Assembly (NCBI GenBank): GCA_044238145.1
Contig: JBIIDT010000036.1
Coordinates: forward strand, 1 to 30,989
Length of the DNA: 30,989 bases
From: QWPN01 sp044238145
Lineage (GTDB): Bacteria > Planctomycetota > Planctomycetia > Pirellulales > UBA1268
Direction of reading: 5' to 3'
This document shows positions 8,283-14,958 of the stretch, piece by piece; the stretch's first letter is position 1, and every line of letters starts with the position of its first letter. A model generated the notes under the pieces. That model did no database searches. It worked only from the letters and a program-made list of their open reading frames with translations, and was not told the origin of the DNA. Position numbers and translations under genes: made by a program.

Positions 8283-8380
8283 TCAAGTCGCCGGGCTCAC
8301 CCGGGCTGCGTCGGAAAGGCCCCGGACGGCCGCATCTCGGCCGGGCGGCCGTGGCGGGCGATTGTGTCGCGGCGGCCGAC

Positions 8381-8398
8381 GCGTGACCATGGTGACGC
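8381..8398. promoter_or_regulatory. imperfect dyad upstream of the ECF sigma gene
   Basis: GCGTGACCATGGTGACGC is an 18-bp dyad centred on ACCATGGT, with one mismatched symmetric pair (8385/8394). It lies about 90 bp before the sigma gene start in an otherwise gene-free 207-nt gap (8283-8489). Such a symmetric site could be an operator. No convincing -35/-10 pair was found beside it. Confidence 0.25.
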
Positions 8399-8489
8399 GG
8401 GGCCCGCAGGCGCCATTAGCCCCTGGGCGTCCGTCGGGGCCCCCGGCCGCCCGGGGCGGCACGCAACGTAGCTGCGAGAGTCGACGGCC

Positions 8490-9059
8490 ATGGCGGACGA
8501 CAGTCGTTCCAACGCGAATCAGCGGCAGGCCGCCGCGCCCCCGGAGATGTTCCCCGAGTTTTTTGCTGAGTTGACGCGGTGCCAGCCGCGGCTGCGCGGC
8601 CTCGTCCGCTGCCTGCTGTTCGACCGCAAGGACGTCGAGGACGTGTGGCAGGACACCAACCTGACGCTCCTGCGGAAGGCCGCCGACTACCGGCCGGGGA
8701 CGGATTTCTGGGCGTGGGCCAGCCAGGTCGCCCGCTACCAGGTGCTCACCCACTGCAAGCGGCTGAAGCGCGACAAGCTCGTCTTTTCCGACGAGTTGCT
8801 GGCCGTGCTGGCGGAGGAGGTGACCATGCGGTCCGGTGAGATCGACGCACGACGGGTCGCCCTCGACGCCTGCCTCGCCAGGCTGCCACCGCCCCAGCGG
8901 CAGCTCCTCGAACTCCGTTACGGCCCCAACGCGTCGATCGAGGAGATCGCCAGGGCGCTCGAGCGGACGGCGGGATCGATCCGCCAGTCGCTGTACCGCA
9001 TCCGCGAGGCGCTGCTCGCCTGCATCGAGCGGCGGCTGGCCGGGGAGGCGGCGCCGTGA
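8490..9059 (+). CDS. ECF-type RNA polymerase sigma factor (Rhodopirellula/Verrucomicrobium family)
   Basis: 189 residues. Region 2 spans about residues 25-95: FAELTRCQPRLRGLVRCLLFDRKD, then DVWQDTNLTLLRKAADYRPGTDFWAWASQVARYQVL, a wording I recognise from the planctomycete/verrucomicrobial ECF family. Region 4 spans about 124-182: LARLPPPQRQLLELRYGPNASIEEIARAL and the recognition helix SIRQSLYRIREALLACIERRL. It directs RNA polymerase to a specific promoter set. The first 20 residues are polar and variable; a shorter start is possible, as no strong ribosome site precedes 8490. The stop codon overlaps the GTG start of the FecR-like gene by 4 nt, the usual arrangement for a sigma factor and its membrane-bound regulator. 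Confidence 0.93.
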   Translation: MADDSRSNANQRQAAAPPEMFPEFFAELTRCQPRLRGLVRCLLFDRKDVEDVWQDTNLTLLRKAADYRPGTDFWAWASQVARYQVLTHCKRLKRDKLVFSDELLAVLAEEVTMRSGEIDARRVALDACLARLPPPQRQLLELRYGPNASIEEIARALERTAGSIRQSLYRIREALLACIERRLAGEAAP

Positions 9060-10801
9060 CGCATCCGCCGCGCGACCGCCGTTCCGGAGGTGCCGACGAC
9101 GGCGACGTGTTGCACCGTGTCTCGTCGTGGCTGGACGACGAGATCGACGCCGCGACCGTCGCCGCGGTCGAGGCCCGGCTGCTGAACGATCCGGCCGCCC
9201 GGCGGGCCTACGTCGAGGCGATGCTGCTCGACGCCGATCTCGCCGCGGAGTTCTCGTCCGCGGGGCTTCTCGGCATGATCGACACCCTCGCGCCGCCGGC
9301 CGACGCCGACGAGCCGACCACGGCCTGCCCGGCCCGCGGTGCCACGGGCTGGTCGGCGGTTCGCGGCCTGGGGCGGTTCGCGGCGGCCGTCGCCATCGCC
9401 ATCGTCGTCGGAACGATCGGCGGCGGGCTCGTCGCCTGGCAGGTGGTGCGGGCGTCCGGCGGCGGGCCGTGGCGGACGGCCGTGGCGGAGATCAGCCGGG
9501 TCAGGCTGGCGGTTCCGGCGGCCCGGGCGGGCGGCACTCCGGAGCGGCCCCTGGAGCGTGGTCTGGAGCGGGGCCGCGTGTTGCCGCGGGGACGGATCTC
9601 GATCGCATCGGGCGGGATGGAACTGGCGATGCTCAACGGCGCCATGCTCGTGGTCGAGGGCCCGACCGAGCTCGAACTGGTCGGACCGGAGCGGGCGTTC
9701 CTGCACCATGGCGTCGCCGTGATCCGGCTGCCGCCGGGTGGCGCCGAGTTCGAACTGGAGACGCCCACGGCCCGCGTCCTCGGTGGCGGCGAGTTCGGCG
9801 CGAAGGTCGACGCGTCGCTGACCACCGACGTGCAGGTGTACCTCGGCACCGCGATCGTGTCGGCCGTGGCCACGCTCGGCGGCGGTCAGTTTCCCGAGCG
9901 GTTCGGAGCGGGCGAGGCGGTGCGGATTTCGTCGCGGGCCGACGCCGTGCCCGCCCGGATCGCCTTCGCGGAGCAACGGTTCCTGCGGCGGGTGCCGGAC
10001 GACACCGCGGGGCAGGGCGTCGGCGTCGTCGCGGCCGACGATCCCAAGGCCGGACGGGCGAGCCGCGAGTCGATCGTCGTGACACGGCCCCAGACCCCCG
10101 TCGTGATCGACGGCCGGCTCGAAGAGTGGGACGCGGCGCCGGGTTTTCGTCGCTCGCGGCATGGCGGGACGCACGATTCCGAATGGATTGAGGGCCGCAT
10201 GATGTACGACGCCGAGCGTCTCTACGTCGCGGCCCGCGTCGGCGATCCGCTGCCGATGCGGAACAGCGTCGATCACGCGTTCGACGCGGGCCTCGTCTGG
10301 CAGGGGGGCGGCCTGCAGTTGTTCTTCTCCGGTGATCGGGCGGCCGGATGGCCGGCCGACGCCAACGCGCCCGGCTATTACGAGAACCGCAAGCGCGTCG
10401 CGTCGTTCGCCGAACGGGTCAAGGCGGAGAATCCGCGGTTGATGACGCTCATCATGACGCACCACGCGCCGAGCGGCACCGACCGGTTGTTCATCGGCCG
10501 CAGCCTCGTCGGCGACCGCACGACCATGCCCGCGCCCGACGCCTTCGAGGGCCGGTTTCGCATGCATCCCGACGGCCGCGGATACGTGCTCGAGTACGCG
10601 ATCCCCTGGTCGACACTCGGCCTCGACGACGATCCGCCGCAGCCGGGCGACGATCTGGCGGTGGCCTGGGAGTTGCACTTCAGCGAGGAGACCGGCAGGC
10701 TGTGGCGGGACCAGATCGTGGACGTGCGCAACCCGGCGGAGCCCTGGGACATTTTTCTTTTCGAGCGGGCGAACACCTGGGGTCGGGCGGAGTTCCGCTG
10801 A
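9056..10801 (+). CDS. FecR-like membrane regulator (putative anti-sigma factor) fused to a C-terminal CBM9-like domain
   Basis: 581 residues from a GTG overlapping the sigma gene stop (GTGA). Residues about 15-75 form a cytoplasmic helical region (VSSWLDDEIDAATVAAVEARLLNDPAARRAYVEAMLLDADL) typical of planctomycete FecR proteins. A single membrane helix lies at about 105-131. A FecR-like beta domain follows at about 150-310 (GRISIASGGMELAMLNGAMLVVEGP, then GGEFGAKVD and GAGEAVRIS). From about 342 to the end is a CBM9/DOMON-like domain: PQTPVVIDGRLEEWDAAPGF, DAERLYVAARVGD and EYAIPWSTLGL. The predicted topology puts the sugar-binding-type domain outside the membrane. Role by analogy: controls the adjacent sigma factor in response to an external signal. 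The fusion suggests that the signal is a carbohydrate; this is inference. Confidence 0.85.
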   Translation: MTHPPRDRRSGGADDGDVLHRVSSWLDDEIDAATVAAVEARLLNDPAARRAYVEAMLLDADLAAEFSSAGLLGMIDTLAPPADADEPTTACPARGATGWSAVRGLGRFAAAVAIAIVVGTIGGGLVAWQVVRASGGGPWRTAVAEISRVRLAVPAARAGGTPERPLERGLERGRVLPRGRISIASGGMELAMLNGAMLVVEGPTELELVGPERAFLHHGVAVIRLPPGGAEFELETPTARVLGGGEFGAKVDASLTTDVQVYLGTAIVSAVATLGGGQFPERFGAGEAVRISSRADAVPARIAFAEQRFLRRVPDDTAGQGVGVVAADDPKAGRASRESIVVTRPQTPVVIDGRLEEWDAAPGFRRSRHGGTHDSEWIEGRMMYDAERLYVAARVGDPLPMRNSVDHAFDAGLVWQGGGLQLFFSGDRAAGWPADANAPGYYENRKRVASFAERVKAENPRLMTLIMTHHAPSGTDRLFIGRSLVGDRTTMPAPDAFEGRFRMHPDGRGYVLEYAIPWSTLGLDDDPPQPGDDLAVAWELHFSEETGRLWRDQIVDVRNPAEPWDIFLFERANTWGRAEFR

Positions 10802-10824
10802 GGTCCGAAGAGGGGTACGAGTCG

Positions 10825-12168
10825 ATGCGCCAAGACGCACTCGGATCGGCATCGCGGGGGCCACGGCTTCCGGTCGTGGCCGGCATCGCAGCGGTGCTCG
10901 GCGTGGTGGCTTTGATCGTGGTGCGCCGCTGCGACGTTCCGTGGCGGCCGGCGGCCCCGGCCGTGCCGACGATCGTGCTCGGACCGCCGGTCGACGTGGT
11001 CGTGGCCCCGGAGGGAATCGGCGAATGGGGGCCCTACCAGTTCCCGGGGCTCGAGCGGCGGCCGGACGGTTCGATCCTGCTGCGCTACCACGTCGAGGAC
11101 GATTCGGCGCGGTCCTACGGCATGCCGCCGGGCCGGGCGGTCTCCGCCGACGACGGGGCCACGTGGACCGTGCTTCCCCGTGAGGAGTCCGACGCCGACG
11201 CCGACGGCGCGAAGCCGTCGTGGAGTTCGGCTCCGATCACACTGGCCGACGGAGGCGGGCTGGCCGCGCGGCAGTTGCGGCCGCGCGACCCCGCGGGGCT
11301 CGCGCTGCCGGCGACCCCGTTGGCGACCTACAAAACCTACGGCAAGCGGGGCGCCGCCTACCTGCTCGGCGACCTGCCGCCGGAGTGCGCCGCCGGCTGG
11401 CAGCTGCTGCGGAAGCGGCCCGGGGGCGACGACTGGGTCGCGGAGCAGGCGATTGTCCGGCTGCCCGGAGAGGTTCGCGACGTCATCGAGGGGGTGATGC
11501 CGTTTCCCTGGCACCAGCAGATCGTGGTCGCCCCGGACGGCGCGTTGTGGAGCGTCAACTACCTGCGGCGCGCGATCGACGGCGTGCTCCGTCCGACGTG
11601 GGGCGCCGTGATCCTGCGATCGACCGACCAGGGCGCAAGCTGGGATTTTTGGGGCGAGATTCCCTACGTCGCGAACACCGCCGCCGACCCCGGTTGGGCC
11701 CATCGCGAAGGCTTCACGGAACCGTTCGTCAGCTTCCTGCGCGACGGCTCGGCGCTGTGCCTCCTGCGGACGACCGACGGCACGGGCATCGGTCCGCTCT
11801 ATGCGTCGCGTTCGCGCGACAACGGCCGCACGTGGAGCCGGCCCGAGGTGTTCGACGACCGGGGCGTCTGGCCGCAGGTGATCGTTCTCGGCAACGGCGT
11901 CATGCTCGCCTCCTATGGCCGGCCGGGCCTCTTCCTGCGTGCCTCCGAGGACCCGGCGGCGCGGAACTGGGGAGCGCGGGTGACGGTCGTCCCGCCGGGT
12001 GACGCCCACACGGAAACGTGTTCCTACTCGTCGCTTCTGCCGCTCAACGACGAGACGGCGCTGATCGCCTACTCGGAGTTCCGGGTGCCCGACGACGCCG
12101 GCGCGCCGCGCAAGCGAATCCGCGTCCGCCGGGTCACCGTGCGGCCTTCTGTTCCGTTCGCCCCGTAA
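10825..12168 (+). CDS. membrane-anchored sialidase-like (BNR/Asp-box) beta-propeller protein
   Basis: 447 residues. The ATG at 10825 has AGGGG at 10811-10815 and lies 23 nt after the FecR-like gene, so both are likely in one operon. A hydrophobic helix at about residues 15-33 followed by RR makes a membrane anchor or uncleaved signal. Three Asp-box motifs are visible: SADDGATW (107-114), STDQGASW (266-273) and SRDNGRTW (330-337). They belong to the six-bladed propeller fold of sialidases (GH33-type and relatives). The region HREGFTEPFVSFLRDGSALCLLRT fits these families. The full set of catalytic residues (arginine triad, Tyr, Glu, Asp) cannot be assigned by eye, so enzymatic activity and substrate remain open. 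The next gene starts after a 212-nt gap. Confidence 0.85.
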   Translation: MRQDALGSASRGPRLPVVAGIAAVLGVVALIVVRRCDVPWRPAAPAVPTIVLGPPVDVVVAPEGIGEWGPYQFPGLERRPDGSILLRYHVEDDSARSYGMPPGRAVSADDGATWTVLPREESDADADGAKPSWSSAPITLADGGGLAARQLRPRDPAGLALPATPLATYKTYGKRGAAYLLGDLPPECAAGWQLLRKRPGGDDWVAEQAIVRLPGEVRDVIEGVMPFPWHQQIVVAPDGALWSVNYLRRAIDGVLRPTWGAVILRSTDQGASWDFWGEIPYVANTAADPGWAHREGFTEPFVSFLRDGSALCLLRTTDGTGIGPLYASRSRDNGRTWSRPEVFDDRGVWPQVIVLGNGVMLASYGRPGLFLRASEDPAARNWGARVTVVPPGDAHTETCSYSSLLPLNDETALIAYSEFRVPDDAGAPRKRIRVRRVTVRPSVPFAP

Positions 12169-12380
12169 TTCCCCCTTGGGATCCCGCTGTGAAGAACCAT
12201 TTTTCCGTGACGTGGTCGCCCGGCCCGGTCGAGTTCCGTAGCTTCAAAGTCAAGCGGCTCTGAGGCGGCGGTGGCGGGTGGCTTTCCCGCGGCCGCAAGG
12301 GAGTCGACCCCTGCACTGTCGGCATCTGCACATGTCGTCATTCGGCTCGATACGGTGTCGGTCGGTCGAGGAATAGTCTA
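12169..12380 (+). other. 212-nt leader/intergenic region with small hairpins
   Basis: No gene is seen. A hairpin GCGGG-(7 nt)-CCCGC lies at 12274-12290, and AGGG/CCCT can pair shortly after. A weak promoter-like pair TGCACA (12327-12332) and TACGGT (12351-12356), 18 nt apart, precedes the next start codon. I recognise no known riboswitch class. The next gene may have its own promoter here. Confidence 0.3.
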
Positions 12381-14900
12381 GTGAGCAGCCACTTTTTGAT
12401 CAGATTTGTTTCCATGAGCCGCATCCGCCGCCTGCCGTCACGACGTGTCAGCCAAGCGATCGCGCTCTCGTCTTCGAGCGTCGTTCTTCGGCTGGCCGGT
12501 GGGCTCGCCGCGGCGGCTCTTGCCCTGCAGGGTGCCTGCGCGGCTCCGGCCGCCCCGCCCGACCTCGGCACCCGCCGGGAACTCTTCGTGGACGACTTCC
12601 TGATCGAGCGCATGGCAGGCTGCGACCTGCGGCTGCACGCGCCCGAGAAGCGTGAAATCGCCATGGTCTTCGACAAGCCCTGGGAGGGCAACGCCTGCGG
12701 CTACGCCACGACCGTGTTTCACGACGGCACGAAGTACCGCATGTACTACCTGTCGCGACACCATGACTGGGGCCGCGAAAAGCTGACGCAGCCGCATCCC
12801 GACTACGTCGCCTATGCCGAGAGCGAGGATGGGATCCGCTGGAGTCGGCCCGATCTCGGGCTCGTCGAGTTCCAGGGCTCGAAGTCAAACAACATCCTCC
12901 CCGAGAAGGTGTTTCCGTTCTTCGACACGAACCCGGCCTGTGCGGCCGACGCCCGCTACAAGGCGCTCACCTGCGAGGAGGGCACGGGGCTTTTTGGCAA
13001 GGGCTCGTTGTGGTTCTGGAAGTCGGCCGACGGCATCCATTGGACGCGGCTCGCGGAGGAGCCGCTGCTGGTCGATGGCAAGCTGGATTCACACAACCTC
13101 GTCTATTACGACGCGGTGCGCGACGAGTATCGCCTCTATTTCCGGGCCTTCCGCGACAGCACTCCCCCGGTGCGCGACGTCAAGACGATGACCTCGAAGG
13201 ATTTCACGACCTGGAGCAAGGGCCAGTGGATCCGGTACAGCGACGACAGGCCCACGCAGATGTACGTGAACAACATCAAGGCGTATCCCCGCGCGCCGCA
13301 CCTCTTCCTGGGCCTGCCCCTCCGCTACGTCGCCCCCGGGGCCGGTCTGGCGGAATACAGTTCCCAGGGCGTCTGGCAGGGCTATCACGACTCCCTGCCG
13401 AACCTGGCGGAGCGGAAGCGCCGCTACGCCACGGAGAAGAGAATCGGCACGGCGGCCACCGACACGATCCTCGTCACCAGCCGCAACGGCACGCTGTTCA
13501 AGCGATGGCAGGAGGCGTTTCTGCGGCCCGGCCCTGCCAACTGGACCTACGCCGACAACACGTGCGCGTGGTATCCGGTGGAGACCGCGGCGGACATCCC
13601 GGGGATGCCGAACGAGCTGTCGCTCTACGTGTCGGAGAACTTCTGGATCGGCAAGGCCAGCACGCTGCGGCGCTACACGCTGCGATTGGACGGATTCGTC
13701 TCCGTGCACGCGGGGGGCGACGAGGCGGAACTGCTCACCAAGCCGTTCCGGTTTGGCGGCAAGGCGCTCGAGCTCAACTACGCGACGAGCGCCGCCGGCT
13801 GGCTGCGGGTGGAAATCCAGGACGCGGACGGCCACCCCCTGCCCGGGTTCTCGTGGCTGGAGTCACATAAGATCGTGGGAGACCACGTGGATCGCGTGGT
13901 CTCGTGGAACGGCGGCGTCGACCTCTCGAAGTTGGCTGGCAAGCCGATCCGGCTGCGGTTCGTGATGCGCGACGCGGATCTCTACGCGCTGCGGTTCCGC
14001 GAAGACGTGCCCGAGGTCGCCTCCGGCATCGAGCCGGCCATCTATCCGGAAGAGAGTGGCTTCAAGCAAAACACGGCCGCGGCCACCGCCGGGCGGCTCG
14101 TCAACGACCTCCTCCGCGCGATCAGCCAGGCGGAAGCGGGCCGGGCTCCCGAGCCGGAGCGGCTGGCCACCGCGCTCAACCGCCGCCTCGACGACCTACT
14201 GGCCGCCTCCGCGATCACTCGGGAGGACTACCGCGAGGCCATCCGCGCCCGGGGTCGGATTCCGGCGGATTGGATCCTGGTTCTCCCGCGTGCCGAGACC
14301 GCGCCGAAACTGGACGGCGTCGCAGACGATCCGGCCTGGGAGAAAGCCGCCCCCGTGGTCCTGCTGTCATTCGACCCGAAGCAGACTGAACGAAAGCCGT
14401 CCGAGCCGCCCTCGACGTTTCGCGCGGTGTATGACGACGAGCACCTGTACGTCGCCTTCGACTGCGGGGAGCCGGACTTCGCCACGCTCATCGCGTTGCG
14501 CGGCAAGCGCGACGAGCAGGTGTCGCGCGACGACTCGGTGGAGATCGGCCTCCAGCCGCTCGCCGGCGGGCCCGCCAGCCAGATCGTCGTCAATGCCCTG
14601 GGGACCATCTTCGACGCGCAGGGCGGCGATCCTGCCTGGAACGGTTCCCTGCGGGTGGCCACGCAGCGGAGCGAGGCGGAGAAGCGCTGGTCCGTCGAAC
14701 TGGCCGTGCCCTGGAAGGATCTGGGCGTCGTGCCGCAGCCGGGATCGCTCGTGCGCGGGAACTTCATGCGCAACAACCTTGCCAACGACAAGGAGTTGAC
14801 CGGCAAGCCGTTCTACGTCGGCCGTACGTCGAGCGTCTGGGCCCCGATCCCGGACGGTTTCGGCAATCCCGCCAGTTACGGGATTCTCGTGCTGCAATGA
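12381..14900 (+). CDS. secreted GH32/GH43-like beta-propeller protein with C-terminal CBM9-like domain
   Basis: 839 residues from GTG 12381, which has GAGG at 12368-12371 with good spacing; ATG 12414 is an alternative giving a shorter n-region but has no ribosome site. A signal peptide ends near ALQGACA. Residues about 65-480 carry repeated propeller-like segments: FVDDFLIE, YATTVFHDGTKYRMYYLSRH, YVAYAESEDGIRWSRPDLG, SLWFWKSADGIHWTRL and YDAVRDEYRLYFRAF. This pattern belongs to the glycoside hydrolase 32/43 furanosidase superfamily. A beta-sandwich segment follows (FRFGGKALELNYATSAAG to ADLYALRF). The last about 200 residues (from 636) are CBM9-like: PRAETAPKLDGVADDPAWE, YDDEHLYVAFDCGE and LAVPWKDLGV. 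The likely role is binding and cleavage of an external glycan; the substrate is unknown. Confidence 0.82.
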   Translation: MSSHFLIRFVSMSRIRRLPSRRVSQAIALSSSSVVLRLAGGLAAAALALQGACAAPAAPPDLGTRRELFVDDFLIERMAGCDLRLHAPEKREIAMVFDKPWEGNACGYATTVFHDGTKYRMYYLSRHHDWGREKLTQPHPDYVAYAESEDGIRWSRPDLGLVEFQGSKSNNILPEKVFPFFDTNPACAADARYKALTCEEGTGLFGKGSLWFWKSADGIHWTRLAEEPLLVDGKLDSHNLVYYDAVRDEYRLYFRAFRDSTPPVRDVKTMTSKDFTTWSKGQWIRYSDDRPTQMYVNNIKAYPRAPHLFLGLPLRYVAPGAGLAEYSSQGVWQGYHDSLPNLAERKRRYATEKRIGTAATDTILVTSRNGTLFKRWQEAFLRPGPANWTYADNTCAWYPVETAADIPGMPNELSLYVSENFWIGKASTLRRYTLRLDGFVSVHAGGDEAELLTKPFRFGGKALELNYATSAAGWLRVEIQDADGHPLPGFSWLESHKIVGDHVDRVVSWNGGVDLSKLAGKPIRLRFVMRDADLYALRFREDVPEVASGIEPAIYPEESGFKQNTAAATAGRLVNDLLRAISQAEAGRAPEPERLATALNRRLDDLLAASAITREDYREAIRARGRIPADWILVLPRAETAPKLDGVADDPAWEKAAPVVLLSFDPKQTERKPSEPPSTFRAVYDDEHLYVAFDCGEPDFATLIALRGKRDEQVSRDDSVEIGLQPLAGGPASQIVVNALGTIFDAQGGDPAWNGSLRVATQRSEAEKRWSVELAVPWKDLGVVPQPGSLVRGNFMRNNLANDKELTGKPFYVGRTSSVWAPIPDGFGNPASYGILVLQ

Positions 14901-14958
14901 CCGATGCCGGCCCGCTGAAGCGGCAGGCGACCCGGCGAACGATCGGAGGAACCTGCTC

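Noticed and set aside
12169..12380. Possible known riboswitch in the gap before the GH32/43-like gene
   Set aside because: The hairpins are short and no conserved box of cobalamin, TPP, glycine or similar riboswitch classes could be found.
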